DNA of 64,000 bases from KBS50 sp042434095. GTDB lineage: Bacteria; Actinomycetota; Actinomycetes; Mycobacteriales; Micromonosporaceae. Every line of letters begins with the position of its first letter. The first letter of the stretch is position 1. The notes below the pieces were generated by a model. It made no database searches. It was not told the DNA's origin and saw only the letters and a program-made list of their open reading frames with translations. Of the stretch, positions 33,171 through 42,406 are shown piece by piece. A program made the position numbers and the translations under genes. The stretch spans positions 62,001-126,000 of the forward strand of contig NZ_JBHLUE010000032.1 of assembly GCF_042434095.1 (NCBI RefSeq). The letters are read 5' to 3'.

Positions 33171-35042
33171 ATGACTGGACGGATCCTGGACGAACGCTAC
33201 CGCACGGACGAGCTGCTGGGCAGCGGCGGCATGGGTGCGGTGTGGCGGGGGCGCGACCTGCGGCTGGACCGACCGGTTGCGATCAAGGAGCTGGCCGGCC
33301 CGAGCCTGGTCGACGAGACCGCGGTGCAGCGGTTCGACCGGGAGGCCCGAACGATCGCCCGGCTGACCCATCCGAACATCGTGGCCGTGTTCGACGTCGG
33401 CGTCCACGAACGGACGCCGTACCTGGTGATGGAGCTCGTCGAGGGCCGCAGCGCGGCCGCGATGATCGCCGACGGACCGCTCCCGGTCGACCAGGCGGTG
33501 GAGATCGCCACCCAGGTGTGCGCCGGGCTGGCCGCGGCGCACGCGGCGGGCGTGGTGCACCGGGACATCAAGCCGGCCAACCTGCTCGTCACGCCGCGCG
33601 GCCTGGTGAAGATCTGCGACTTCGGCCTGGCCAGGCTGGAGCAGGCCGACGACGAGGCCGACCTCACCGGCACCGCGGTGGCGTTGGGCAGCGCCAAGTA
33701 CATGGCCCCCGAGCAGGTGACGGGGGATCCGGTCGACGGCCGGACGGACCTGTACGGCCTCGGCTGCACCCTGTACGCGATGCTGACCGGGGCGCCGCCG
33801 TTCCGGGGTCAGAACGCGATCGGGATCGTCCACCGGCAGCTGACCGAGCCGCCCGTGCCGGTGCGGGAGCAGCGCCCGGAGACGCCCGCGGCGCTGGCCG
33901 ACCTGGTCGACGAGCTGCTCGCGAAGTCACCGGCCGACCGGCCCGCCAGCGCCGCCGTGGTGCGGGCGCGGCTGGCGGCGCTCGTACCGACGCTCGTCCC
34001 GGCGCCCAACCGGTCGGCCGCCGCGCCGGCCGCGGCGCTGGCCGGTACGACCGCGGTGGCCGCCACGACCGGAACGGCCAGTGCGACATCGGCGGCCGGC
34101 GCGGGCTCGCCGTCGGGCCCGGGCGCGTCGGCCGGTGCCGGCTGGCCGGCCGGTGCCGGCTCGGTGGCCGGTACGGGATCGGCGGACCGGGCGGCGCCGG
34201 GGCCTGCGGCCTGGGCCGGCACGGCCACCTCGGCCGAGCCCGATCAGCGGGCCGGCGCGGGCCACACACCCGCGCCCGGCGCCGCGCCCTCGTCCGGGAC
34301 CGGCGCCACCCCCGGCGCGACGCCCACGCCCGGCGCCACGCCCACGGCCGGCGCCGCACCCTCGTCCGAACCCGGTGCGGCGCCGGGAGCCCGACCAGGG
34401 CCGACCCCGCCCGGTTCGGCGCCCGGCTCCGGCCGCCGACCGGCGGGCCGGCGCCGCGGCCTCGTGATGCTCGCCGCCGTGGTCCTGATCGCCATCGGCG
34501 CGGCGCTGGTCGCGGCGCTCATGCCGAAATCGCCCGATGGCGGCGATGAGCCCGCCGCCGTCACCTCCTCCGCCAGCGCCCTGCCGGGGTCGGCCGCCGC
34601 CAGCCAGGGGGGACCACCGCCGGCGCTGCCGACGGACGCCCAGCCGCCCTGGGGCGGCGACGTCCAGCCCACCGGCGGCAACGCGGCGGGCCCGGTGCCG
34701 CAGCCGACCGGCGCCGCCCGCCAGTCCCCCGCACCGAACGGGTCCGGGACGGCAGCGCCGGCGACGTCGGCGCCACCGGTGGACCCGATCACGGACATGC
34801 GTGCCACGATCAACCGGCAGATGGCCGCCGGGCCGCTGGATCGCAAGTCCGGCACCGATCTGCTCAAGAAGGTCGACGACCTCGCCAAGTCGATCGCCGA
34901 GGGGCGGACACCGGACATCGACAAGAAGATCCACGACCTGCGGCACCGGTTCGACGACCTCGCCAAGGGCGGGAAACTCGGCGCGGCCGCCTACCGCCAA
35001 CTGGTGCTTGATCTGGACCGAATCTCGGCCAAGGAGCTCTGA
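33171..35042 (+). CDS. Transmembrane Ser/Thr protein kinase, PknB type
   Basis: 623 residues. The start ATG has TACCTT 11 nt upstream and no clear ribosome site. The kinase domain (10-270) is complete: LLGSGGMGAVWRGRD, VAIKELAG, HRDIKPANLL, DFGLARLE and GSAKYMAPEQ. A 150-residue linker of Ala/Gly/Pro repeats (GATPTPGATPTAGA type) follows. One membrane segment (GLVMLAAVVLIAIGAALVAAL) comes next, then a Pro-rich stretch and an extracellular helical region (TDMRATINRQMAAGPL to LDLDRISAKEL). It lacks PASTA repeats, so it does not sense muropeptides in the usual way. The ligand is unknown. Confidence 0.88.
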   Translation: MTGRILDERYRTDELLGSGGMGAVWRGRDLRLDRPVAIKELAGPSLVDETAVQRFDREARTIARLTHPNIVAVFDVGVHERTPYLVMELVEGRSAAAMIADGPLPVDQAVEIATQVCAGLAAAHAAGVVHRDIKPANLLVTPRGLVKICDFGLARLEQADDEADLTGTAVALGSAKYMAPEQVTGDPVDGRTDLYGLGCTLYAMLTGAPPFRGQNAIGIVHRQLTEPPVPVREQRPETPAALADLVDELLAKSPADRPASAAVVRARLAALVPTLVPAPNRSAAAPAAALAGTTAVAATTGTASATSAAGAGSPSGPGASAGAGWPAGAGSVAGTGSADRAAPGPAAWAGTATSAEPDQRAGAGHTPAPGAAPSSGTGATPGATPTPGATPTAGAAPSSEPGAAPGARPGPTPPGSAPGSGRRPAGRRRGLVMLAAVVLIAIGAALVAALMPKSPDGGDEPAAVTSSASALPGSAAASQGGPPPALPTDAQPPWGGDVQPTGGNAAGPVPQPTGAARQSPAPNGSGTAAPATSAPPVDPITDMRATINRQMAAGPLDRKSGTDLLKKVDDLAKSIAEGRTPDIDKKIHDLRHRFDDLAKGGKLGAAAYRQLVLDLDRISAKEL

Positions 35043-35141
35043 TCGCTCGGCGCGGACGCCGCCGCGCCGGCCGGGACCTCAGGGCTCGCCGGGCCGGGCC
35101 GGCCGCGGTGCCCCCGCCGCCGGCCCGACCCGGATCGTCCG

Positions 35142-35525
35142 TCATGCCGCCCGGCGGTCCTCCACGTGGATCACTTCCAGCTCGTGCGCGTCCCAGTCGC
35201 GCTTGCTCCGGCCCCACAGGCCGACCGACAGGTCATCCGTCCTTTCCACCTCACCGGGGTCCACATAGGTCATGATGTCGCCGTGATGGCACCAGACCAG
35301 CCAACCCGGTCCGGGTTCGAGGGGTATCGTGCCGAAATCGCCGGCCGGTGAGCCGGGGTGTACCGGTCCGTACGCCCGGAGTATCTCGATGGCCATGGCG
35401 GCCAGGTCGGCATCGGGTTCGGGGTTCGGCAGCACCACGCAGGTGCCGTGCCCGAACAGAACCCAGGACTTTGCGCCGTCCCCTATGGAGCGACGCCAGA
35501 TGGTTACGAGTTCCGCAGCCCGCAT
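35142..35525 (-). CDS. Hypothetical protein, possibly immunity-like
   Basis: 127 residues from the ATG at 35525. It is small and acidic and has VTIWRRSIGDGAKSWVLFGH, VLPNPEPDADLAAMAIEIL, GWLVWCHHGDIMTYVDPGEV and VGLWGRSKRDWDAHELEVIHVE. Small, acidic, single-domain actinobacterial proteins of this look are often immunity or effector-linked proteins, but no toxin gene is adjacent, so this is weak inference. The ribosome site is poor. Confidence 0.6.
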   Translation of the reverse strand: MRAAELVTIWRRSIGDGAKSWVLFGHGTCVVLPNPEPDADLAAMAIEILRAYGPVHPGSPAGDFGTIPLEPGPGWLVWCHHGDIMTYVDPGEVERTDDLSVGLWGRSKRDWDAHELEVIHVEDRRAA

Positions 35526-35734
35526 GGCGGAATCTTCGTGGAGTCGCGGATCAAGCACCAGACCTCTGTTGTTCGATTTCCGGCCGGCCGTCCGTTTCTC
35601 ATCACCGCCGATCGGGCGATCACCGGCTGTTCCACGCTCATCGGTCGGAGGCCGGAACCGGAGCCGGGTCGGTCGACGTCCAATTCCGCACAGCGCCGCG
35701 ATCCCGCGCGGCCTGCGCGGAGGGGAGCGGCCCG

Positions 35735-36619
35735 ATGAGTCGTACCCGTTGGGCGGTGGCATTGATGGTCGCCGCCCTGTTGCTGGCCGGCTGTGCGGAG
35801 CCGGGATCCCGGCCGCCGGCGCCGACGGACGAGCAGCCCGGCGGCGAGCGGACCGGCGCGGCCGCTCCGGCCGGCGATCCGACCGCCCTCATCGGCCTGT
35901 GGACGGTTTCCGGAGCCGCAGTCGGGCCGGGCCAGCTCCTCCGGCTCGCCCCGACCGACCTGTCGCTGTTCACCAGCTGCGGGATCCGCGGTGGAGGCTG
36001 GGGCGCCGACTCGGACGGGTTGTTCGTGGCCGCCGCCGGCAGCTTCCTGATTCCCGACCCGGCCGTCCGGTGCCGGGAACCCGTGCCCGGAACGCCGGCC
36101 TGGTTGGCCGGGGCGGCCCGGTTCCGGATCGACGCCGACGGCCCGCGGCTGCTCGACGGGCAGGGCCGGGTGGTCGCCCGGCTCGCCCCGGGCGCTCGGC
36201 CGCGGCCGAACCCGAACGTCGACCCCGCCGAGCTCCGGCCGCCCACCGTCACCGCGGACGCGCGCCGGGCCCTGGCGCCGGCCGCGCCGGTGCCGGCGAA
36301 CCTCGTACCCGCGGAACGGGATCGGCTGCTGGGCCGGTGGGTGCCGGCGTCCGGCGGGCCTGGCCGGGCGTACCTGGAACTGGCCGCCGACGGCGGGTGG
36401 CGCGGCTCGGACGGCTGCAACGGCGAGGCCGGCCGGTGGCGGTCCGGCCCGGACGGCGCGCTGCTGGCGATCGGCGGACCCGAGACGATGATCGGCTGCC
36501 GCAACGTGCCGATGCCCGGCTGGTTGACCGCGGCGCGGCGCGCGGCTCTGGCCGGCCCCGAGCTGGTGCTGCTCGACGGCCAGGCGCGGGAGCTGGGCCG
36601 GCTCCGGCGCGCCGGGTGA
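35735..36619 (+). CDS. Lipoprotein with META/HslJ-like domain
   Basis: 294 residues with GGAGGGGAG before the ATG. It has a lipoprotein signal peptide (WAVALMVAALLLAGC, lipobox LAGC). Two similar halves follow: ALIGLWTVSGAAVGPGQLL...TSCGIRGGGW and DRLLGRWVPASG...GGWRGSDGCNGEAGRW. The second half has the SDGCNG signature of META/HslJ domains. It should be anchored to the outer face of the membrane. META domains occur in stress-related and heat-induced envelope proteins; a specific role cannot be given. Confidence 0.78.
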   Translation: MSRTRWAVALMVAALLLAGCAEPGSRPPAPTDEQPGGERTGAAAPAGDPTALIGLWTVSGAAVGPGQLLRLAPTDLSLFTSCGIRGGGWGADSDGLFVAAAGSFLIPDPAVRCREPVPGTPAWLAGAARFRIDADGPRLLDGQGRVVARLAPGARPRPNPNVDPAELRPPTVTADARRALAPAAPVPANLVPAERDRLLGRWVPASGGPGRAYLELAADGGWRGSDGCNGEAGRWRSGPDGALLAIGGPETMIGCRNVPMPGWLTAARRAALAGPELVLLDGQARELGRLRRAG

Positions 36620-36640
36620 GGCCGTTCGGCGGTACGTGCA

Positions 36641-36689
36641 GCTGCCGGGGGCGGAGTAAACCGGTCGCGGGTTGTCGTACCCCGGCAGC
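36641..36689. promoter_or_regulatory. 10-bp inverted repeat before the MFS gene
   Basis: GCTGCCGGGG (36641-36650) and CCCCGGCAGC (36680-36689) are exact inverted repeats with a 29-bp spacer, ending 12 bp before the MFS start codon. It could be a regulator-binding site for the exporter or a weak terminator of the lipoprotein gene. It is close to the start codon, so repression is more likely. Confidence 0.45.
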
Positions 36690-36701
36690 AGACTCGGGGC
36701 C

Positions 36702-37985
36702 ATGCTGCGCCGTTCCCTACCCAGCCGCCCCGAGGCCCGACGGATCCTGCTCGGCACCCTGCTGTCCGCCATCGGTCGCGGGCTCACTCTGCCGTTCCTG
36801 TTCATCTACCTCACCGACGTGCGCGGCCTCTCCGACGCCCGGGCGGGCCTGGTCATCGGCTGGTACGGCGCCGTCACGCTCGCCCTCTCCCCGTTGGGCG
36901 GCACGCTGATCGACCGGTTCGGGGCGCGTCGCGTCGTGCTGCCGTGCTTCGTCATCGAGGCGGCGGGGACCGCCGCGCTGGCGCTGGTGGACTCGACGGC
37001 GTCGGCCTTCGGGGTGGCCACCCTCATCGCGGTGGGCGGCTCGGCGATCTGGTCCGGGCAGGCGACCGTGCTCGCGTCGCTGACCGGCGACGGCGAGCGG
37101 CAGCGCGTGTTCGGCCTGCAGTTCGCGCTGCTCAACCTCGGCATCGGGTTGGGCGGCCTGATCTCCGGCGCGATCGTGGACATCGCCCGGCCGATCACCT
37201 TCCAGGCGGTCTACCTGCTCGACGGGCTCAGCTACCTCGCGCCGGCGGCGATCCTGCTGAGCCTTCCGGGCGTCGGCCGCCGGCTCGCCGCCGCGCCGGC
37301 CGGCGCGGCGCCGCGGCCGACCGGCGGCTACCTCACCGTGCTGCGGAACCGGCCGTTCCGCCGGCTGGTGATCTTCGGTCTCATCCTCACCACCTGCGGC
37401 TACGCGCAGATCGAGGTGGGGTTCACCGCGTACGCCGTGCGGATCGTCCAGGTGACGCCCCGGGTGGTGGCGTGGGCGCTCGCGGCCAACACCGCCCTGA
37501 TCGTGCTGTCGCAGCTGGTGGTGATCCGTCGCCTCGAGGGGCGGAGCCGGTCCGTGGCGCTGGCCGGCGTCGGCGGCGTGTTCGCCGCCGCATGGCTCGT
37601 GCTCGGGGTTGCCGGGGTGATCGGCACCCGCAACGCCGCCCTGGCCGCGCTGTGCGTGATGGCCTGCTCGGCGGTCTTCGGCTTCGGCGAGACCATGCTG
37701 TCCCCGGTGATGCCGGCCCTCACCAACGCGCTGGCCACCGACGAGCTGCGTGGCCGATACAACGCCATGAGCTCGATGATCTTCGGCATCAGTGGCGTGA
37801 TCGGGCCGGTCACCGCCGGACCGCTGATCGGAGGCGGGCACGGCACCCTGTGGGCCTGCCTGGTCGTCGGCGGCTGCCTGCTGGCCTCCGTCCTGGCCCT
37901 CTCGCTCCGGCCGTTGCTCACTCCAGCTCAGGATGGCCGGCCGGTGGCCACGCCGGTCGTCGCGCCGGAGCGGGTCGCCGCCTAG
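36702..37985 (+). CDS. MFS transporter (12-TM exporter type)
   Basis: 427 residues from the ATG at 36702; an in-frame TTG at 36672 is possible. Twelve hydrophobic segments are spread along the length. The loop between segments 2 and 3 carries the MFS signature (GGTLIDRFGARRVV). The sequence resembles actinobacterial MdtH/drug exporter types (NPLGRGLTLPFLFIYLTDV-like start; LRGRYNAMSSMIFGISGVIGP near the end). The substrate is unknown. It may be regulated through the inverted repeat before its start. Confidence 0.85.
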   Translation: MLRRSLPSRPEARRILLGTLLSAIGRGLTLPFLFIYLTDVRGLSDARAGLVIGWYGAVTLALSPLGGTLIDRFGARRVVLPCFVIEAAGTAALALVDSTASAFGVATLIAVGGSAIWSGQATVLASLTGDGERQRVFGLQFALLNLGIGLGGLISGAIVDIARPITFQAVYLLDGLSYLAPAAILLSLPGVGRRLAAAPAGAAPRPTGGYLTVLRNRPFRRLVIFGLILTTCGYAQIEVGFTAYAVRIVQVTPRVVAWALAANTALIVLSQLVVIRRLEGRSRSVALAGVGGVFAAAWLVLGVAGVIGTRNAALAALCVMACSAVFGFGETMLSPVMPALTNALATDELRGRYNAMSSMIFGISGVIGPVTAGPLIGGGHGTLWACLVVGGCLLASVLALSLRPLLTPAQDGRPVATPVVAPERVAA

Positions 37986-38130
37986 GCCGCGTGCCAGAAG
38001 GGCCAGTCCTCTCAAAACACCGCCCAGGCCGTCGTCGGTGAAAACGCGACCGGGCACGGCGCCACTCGTTGAACCTCATGATTTCGCGAGGGCAACCTGA
38101 CCGGGTAGGCCCGTCAGGAGGGCGCCGACC

Positions 38131-38793
38131 ATGCATCCCTGGTTACCACGGTTCGTGGCAAATCGGCACGGTTTCCGCCACTGGACGCCGCGCTACCTGG
38201 CCGATCGCGTGGCGCTGGGGATCTACCAGCGGGCTCACCCGGACGGGCCGTGGCTGACGCCGAAGGCGACCGAGCTGTTGAGCGGGATGCTGTTGCCGAC
38301 GGATCGGGGGCTGGAATTCGGCTCGGGTCGCAGCACGACCTGGTTGGCCAGGCGGCTGGGGCACCTGATCAGCGTCGAGCACGACGCGGAGTGGTACGAC
38401 AAGGTTGTCCGCCAGCTCAAGGAGCTGAATTTGGACAATGTGGACTACCGGCTCCTGCCGCGCAGCCTGCCGGAGGAGCGGGGCGGCGAAAGCGAGTACG
38501 CCCGCACCGCGCTCCTGCTGCCAGACTCCAGCCTGAACTTCCTTCTGGTGGACGGGGCCTACCGCAGCCACTGCGCACGGTTCGCGCTGCCCAAGCTCGC
38601 CCCGGGCGGGCTGCTGGTCATCGACAACGTCAACTGGTATCTGCCTTCGGCCACCCGGTCGCCGTTTTCCCGCGGCCCGGCGGACGGACCCGCCACCGAG
38701 GCGTGGCGGGAGATCCTGGAGATCATCAGCGGGTGGCGCCGCATCTGGACTTCGTGCGGGGTGTGGGACACCGCGATCTATGTGCGGCCCTGA
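38131..38793 (+). CDS. Class I SAM-dependent methyltransferase
   Basis: 220 residues with GGAGGG before the ATG. Motif I (LEFGSGRSTTWLARRLG) and the acidic residue after strand 2 (ISVEHDAEWYD) form a SAM site, followed by FLLVDGAYRSHCARFALPKL and GGLLVIDNVNWYLPS. This is the Methyltransf_24-like type used on small molecules or sugars. The substrate cannot be told and no biosynthetic genes are adjacent. The N-terminus (WLPRFVANRHGFRHWTPRYLADR) is basic and could contact a polyanion or membrane. Confidence 0.8.
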   Translation: MHPWLPRFVANRHGFRHWTPRYLADRVALGIYQRAHPDGPWLTPKATELLSGMLLPTDRGLEFGSGRSTTWLARRLGHLISVEHDAEWYDKVVRQLKELNLDNVDYRLLPRSLPEERGGESEYARTALLLPDSSLNFLLVDGAYRSHCARFALPKLAPGGLLVIDNVNWYLPSATRSPFSRGPADGPATEAWREILEIISGWRRIWTSCGVWDTAIYVRP

Positions 38794-38834
38794 CCGGTCT
38801 GTCGCGGAGTGAACGGACCGCCCCCACCGGGCGG

Positions 38835-38882
38835 GTCCGTGGTGGCGCCACCAGGGATCTCCCCGGTGGCGCCACCACGGAC
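38835..38882. terminator. Bidirectional 18-bp hairpin terminator
   Basis: GTCCGTGGTGGCGCCACC (38835-38852) is perfectly complementary to 38865-38882, with a 12-nt loop. It lies between convergent methyltransferase and lysozyme genes, so it probably stops both. Confidence 0.85.
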
Positions 38883-38893
38883 GCGGGACCCGG

Positions 38894-40501
38894 TCAGCTG
38901 CCCAGCTGGAACTCCTGGGCGTCGGCGACCGCGGTGCCGCTGGCGATCAACTGAGCCCCGCTCAGCGCCGTGACGTACTTCTCGTTCACCCGAGCCATCA
39001 GGCTCACGGTGCCGTCCGGGTTGTCGACCGGGGCGAACTGCTCCCACGGCCCGACCGCGGTCCGGTTGGCGATCAGCGGCTTGGTGCCGGCGCTCTCGGC
39101 CGTCACGTACCGATTGTTGGCGTGCGACCGCAGGGCCACGTAGCCGTGCCCGGCGTCCACCAGGTCGTACTGCTCCCAGAGGCCCGCCTGGGCAGCCCGG
39201 GCGATCAGCGGCGCGGTTCCGGCCCGCTCCGCGGTCACGTAGTTTCCGACGCCGACCGACTTGAGGGTGACCATCCTCGGTACGGCGTACCGGTCGAACT
39301 TCTCCCACGCTCCGATCGCGGTCCGGTTGGCGATCAGCGCCTTGCTGCCGCCGCCGTCGGCCGTGACGTACCGGCCGTTGACGTGGGCACGCAGGCTGAC
39401 GCTGCCGTCGGAGTTGTCCACCAGGGTGAACTCCTCCCACAACCCGATCGTCGATCGGTTGGCGATCAGCGCCTTGCTGCCGCCGCCGTCGGCCGTGACG
39501 TACTTCCCGTTGGACCGCGACCGCAGGGCGACGAAGCCGGCGCCGGCGTTGACCAGGTCGTATTCCTCCCACAACCCGAGCTCGGTGGCCCGGGCGATCA
39601 GCGGGTTCCGGCCCCCGCTCTCGGCCGTGACGTACTTCCCGTTGGCCCACGCGCGTAGCCCGAGCGGCGGCTGGCTCGCCGGGGCGCCGCCGGCGAGCCT
39701 GGTGAGCGCCGGGTAGTCGCCGCTGAACACGTCCTTGTCGTAGTTGCCCTGCTGGCTGTTGTTGCCGGCCGCGTACTGCCAGACGGCGGTCGAGCTCCAG
39801 CCGCTCGGCAGCGGGGGCAGGCTGGCGGTGTAGCCGGCGATGTCCAGCGGCAGATCGCCGAAGGCCGTGCTGTTGCCGGTGCACGGGTTCCACCAGTTGG
39901 TGTTCGTGTAGATCATCAACTTCCGGCCAATGCGCGCCTGGACCTGGTTGGCGAAGGACCGGATGTAACCGGTCAGTTCGGCCGTGCTGAGCCCCCAGCA
40001 GGCCGGCAGGTTCAGCGACCCGTACGGCCATTCGAGGTCGAGGAAGGGCACCAGGGTCTGTGAGTCCTTGACCCACTGCGCGTGGTCGATGAAGTAGTTG
40101 GCCTCGTTGACCGGGTCCTTCTTGTCCGGCCGGGCGTAGTGGTAGGCGCCCACCAGGATGCCGGCGGCCTTGGCGTCGCGGTTGTCGCCATCGAAGTACG
40201 GATTGACGTAATAGGTCCCCTCGGTGGCCTTCACGTACGCGAAGCTCACCCCGCCGGCCGCCTGGGCCGGCCAGTCGATCGCGCCGAGGGTGTGGTCGTG
40301 ACTGGAGACGTCGATGCCCTTGATCGTGTAACCGGACGGAGCGGCCGCCGTGGCCGCCGTCGCGCTGGCCCGCAGGCCCGGGGCGACCCCGGCGTGCGCG
40401 TAGCCCCCGCCGTCGGCGGCGGAGTCGCCGGCGCGTGCCGGTTGTCCCGCGACGAACACCAGCCCGGCGCAGACGAGCGCCGAGATCCATTTCTTGGCCA
40501 T
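38894..40501 (-). CDS. Secreted GH25 lysozyme with beta-trefoil/fascin-like repeat domain
   Basis: 535 residues from the ATG at 40501 (GAGG just upstream) with a signal peptide (WISALVCAGLVFVAGQPARA). The GH25 muramidase domain (about 55-260) has GIDVSSHD and the catalytic DxE in FLDLEWPYG, plus YTNTNWWNPC. The C-terminal half is at least five copies of a 40-50 residue unit around KYVTAESGG, ALRSRSNGKYVTADGGG, SLRAHVNGRYVTADGGG and LRSHANNRYVTAESAG. These look like fascin-type beta-trefoil lobes, probably for binding polysaccharide or another surface. It should cut peptidoglycan outside the cell, in growth, competition or spore processes. Confidence 0.87.
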   Translation of the reverse strand: MAKKWISALVCAGLVFVAGQPARAGDSAADGGGYAHAGVAPGLRASATAATAAAPSGYTIKGIDVSSHDHTLGAIDWPAQAAGGVSFAYVKATEGTYYVNPYFDGDNRDAKAAGILVGAYHYARPDKKDPVNEANYFIDHAQWVKDSQTLVPFLDLEWPYGSLNLPACWGLSTAELTGYIRSFANQVQARIGRKLMIYTNTNWWNPCTGNSTAFGDLPLDIAGYTASLPPLPSGWSSTAVWQYAAGNNSQQGNYDKDVFSGDYPALTRLAGGAPASQPPLGLRAWANGKYVTAESGGRNPLIARATELGLWEEYDLVNAGAGFVALRSRSNGKYVTADGGGSKALIANRSTIGLWEEFTLVDNSDGSVSLRAHVNGRYVTADGGGSKALIANRTAIGAWEKFDRYAVPRMVTLKSVGVGNYVTAERAGTAPLIARAAQAGLWEQYDLVDAGHGYVALRSHANNRYVTAESAGTKPLIANRTAVGPWEQFAPVDNPDGTVSLMARVNEKYVTALSGAQLIASGTAVADAQEFQLGS

Positions 40502-40900
40502 GCCTCGTTGAATCTCCCGAAGAGGATGGTCCCGGTCCGCGGTCGCGACCGGGCACGCAAGCGCGCCGTGCGGTCGACGAGCACGACCGGACGACACGGA
40601 GATGCCGCCCGGTCCCGCGGAGCACGACCGGGCCGCGGGGAAATGCTGGGAGCGGCACTGAGCACCGTAGGCGATGGCGGTCCACCGCGCGGTCCCGCCC
40701 GACCTATCGGTCAGTCAGGCCGAAAAGCCGCCGAAGCCCACCGGCCGGACCTACGTGATCTTCATCACGAAGGATGTGAAGGTGCCGGTGAAGCGGCGGT
40801 GCGGCCGCCGCGCGACGGGCAGCCGGCCGGCACCGTGAGTAATCTTGTCGCACCCCGGCCGATCTGACCGGTCCCCCCGATCCCGCTGCGAAGAGGACCC
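40502..40900. other. Intergenic region between divergent lysozyme and GGDEF genes
   Basis: 399 bp with promoters expected in both directions. A partial duplication is visible near the lysozyme start: GGTCGACGAGCACGACCGG (about 40572) and CGCGGAGCACGACCGGG (about 40617). Frames through it are Arg-rich and lack ribosome sites. I see no gene. Confidence 0.55.
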
Positions 40901-42349
40901 GTGCTCCTCGACCACACCCCGCCCCCTGCGGACGCCACGTCCGGCGTGGCCTCAGCGCCGACCGCCGTGGACGCGTGTCGGGCAGCCGTCACGGCGCTGA
41001 CCGACCGGACCGCTCCGGGCTGTCCGCCGTACCCGCCGGACCGGGTTTCGGTGCTGCTTTCGGTTCACGATCGGCTACGCACTGTAGCCTCGACCGGGTC
41101 CTGGCAGACCTTCGCCACCGTTCCCCCGGGCTCCGGGATCTCCGGCCGGGTCTGGTCGTCCGGTCAGCCCGCCGTGGTGCCGGTGGTGGCCGACGACCCC
41201 GACTACGTGGCGCTGCGTCCGGACATCCGCTCGGAGATCTGCGTGCCGGTGCACGAGCCCGGGGGCCGGCGAATCGGCGTGCTCGACCTCGAATGGACCG
41301 GTCCGGTGGAACTGGCGCCGTGGCGCGGTGCGGCCGAGCGGGTCGCGGCGCTGCTCGGCGGCCGGATCGCCGAACTGGGCGGGCCGCCGGCCGAGAGCCG
41401 GAGCGAGAAGCTGCTCCGGCACGTGGCCGCGATGACCACCGCGACCAACGAGTTCCAGCTCCGGACCGCGACCCTGGCGGCGGCCCGCGACGTGTCCGGG
41501 CTGGGCGCCGCAGTCCTGCTGCTGCCCCACCCCAGCGGCCACCGGCCGGTCGCGGACGACGCGGGGGGTGAGCTCGCCGAGCGGATCCTCACGATCCTCA
41601 CGGCCGCCGGGCCGGATGAGCTCGACCGGCTGGTGGAGCGCAGCCACCGGTTCGGCGCCGCCTACACGCTGGGTGAGCCGGACCGGCCGGCCACCGCCGA
41701 CACGGAGCCGCTGACCGGCATCGGCATCGGCACGTTGATCACCGTACCGGTGGGGCAGCCGGAGGCCGGCGGTGTGCTGCTGGCCGCCGACGAACGGGTG
41801 TCCCGGCCCGACCCGACGACGGTGAACCTGATGGAGCTGCTCGCGGCGCAGGCGTGGGCCTGCCTGGACCGGCTGCGCGGGCTGGCTCGGCTCCGCGAGC
41901 GGGCCAGCTCCGATCCGCTCACCGGGCTGCGGCACCACGGTCCGTTCGGCGAGCGGATGGCCGCGGCCACGCCCGGCCGGACCGCCCTGCTGGCCATCGA
42001 CGTGGACGGCTTCAAGAGCGTCAACGACACGTACGGGCATCAGGCCGGCGACCAGCTGTTGATCGAACTGGCCCGGGCGCTGGAGGGGGCGCTGCGGCAG
42101 GGCGACGAGCTGTACCGGATCGGCGGGGACGAGTTCGTGGCGGTGGTCGAGGTGGCCCGCCCCGAGGAGGCCGTCGGGATCGGCGAGCGGCTGGCCGACG
42201 CGGCCCGGCGGCTCGACCGGACGATCAGCGTTGGCGTGGCCGTGCAGCGCCACCGCGAGGTGCCCGAGCACACCATGCAGCGGGCCGACGCGGCCCTCTA
42301 CGAGGTGAAGCGGCGGGGCCGCGACGGCGTACGGCTGGCCCCGACCTGA
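40901..42349 (+). CDS. GAF-domain diguanylate cyclase (GGDEF)
   Basis: 482 residues from a GTG with AAGAGGA upstream. Residues 20-160 and about 180-310 are two GAF-like sensor domains (GSGISGRVWSSGQPAVVP; ITVPVGQPEAGGVLLAADE). The GGDEF domain (about 320-480) starts at SSDPLTGLRHHGPF and has an intact active site GGDEF. It also has an RxxD inhibitory site (RQGD) exactly five residues before it, so it should make cyclic di-GMP with product feedback. No EAL domain or membrane segment is present, so it is a cytosolic sensor. In actinomycetes cyclic di-GMP controls development through BldD. Confidence 0.9.
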   Translation: MLLDHTPPPADATSGVASAPTAVDACRAAVTALTDRTAPGCPPYPPDRVSVLLSVHDRLRTVASTGSWQTFATVPPGSGISGRVWSSGQPAVVPVVADDPDYVALRPDIRSEICVPVHEPGGRRIGVLDLEWTGPVELAPWRGAAERVAALLGGRIAELGGPPAESRSEKLLRHVAAMTTATNEFQLRTATLAAARDVSGLGAAVLLLPHPSGHRPVADDAGGELAERILTILTAAGPDELDRLVERSHRFGAAYTLGEPDRPATADTEPLTGIGIGTLITVPVGQPEAGGVLLAADERVSRPDPTTVNLMELLAAQAWACLDRLRGLARLRERASSDPLTGLRHHGPFGERMAAATPGRTALLAIDVDGFKSVNDTYGHQAGDQLLIELARALEGALRQGDELYRIGGDEFVAVVEVARPEEAVGIGERLADAARRLDRTISVGVAVQRHREVPEHTMQRADAALYEVKRRGRDGVRLAPT

Positions 42350-42402
42350 GCCTGATCCGCGACCGCGCCCCGGCCTGAGCCTGATGCGCGACCGGGCCAG
42401 CG
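42345..42402. repeat. 29-bp tandem duplication across the GGDEF stop codon
   Basis: 42345-42373 and 42374-42402 share CCTGAGCCTGAT, then CGCGACCG, with a few changes. The first copy contains the TGA of the GGDEF gene and the second lies between it and the asd stop. It is another sign of short tandem duplication in this genome. Confidence 0.65.
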
Positions 42403-42406
42403 ACGC

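Noticed and set aside
35142..36619. Toxin-immunity pair (small acidic protein and lipoprotein)
   Set aside because: The genes are divergent, the lipoprotein has a META-like domain rather than a toxin fold, and no toxin motif is visible.
38131..38793. Part of a biosynthetic cluster (methyltransferase with nearby exporter)
   Set aside because: No synthase, ligase or tailoring genes accompany it; neighbours are an MFS exporter and a lysozyme in opposite orientation.
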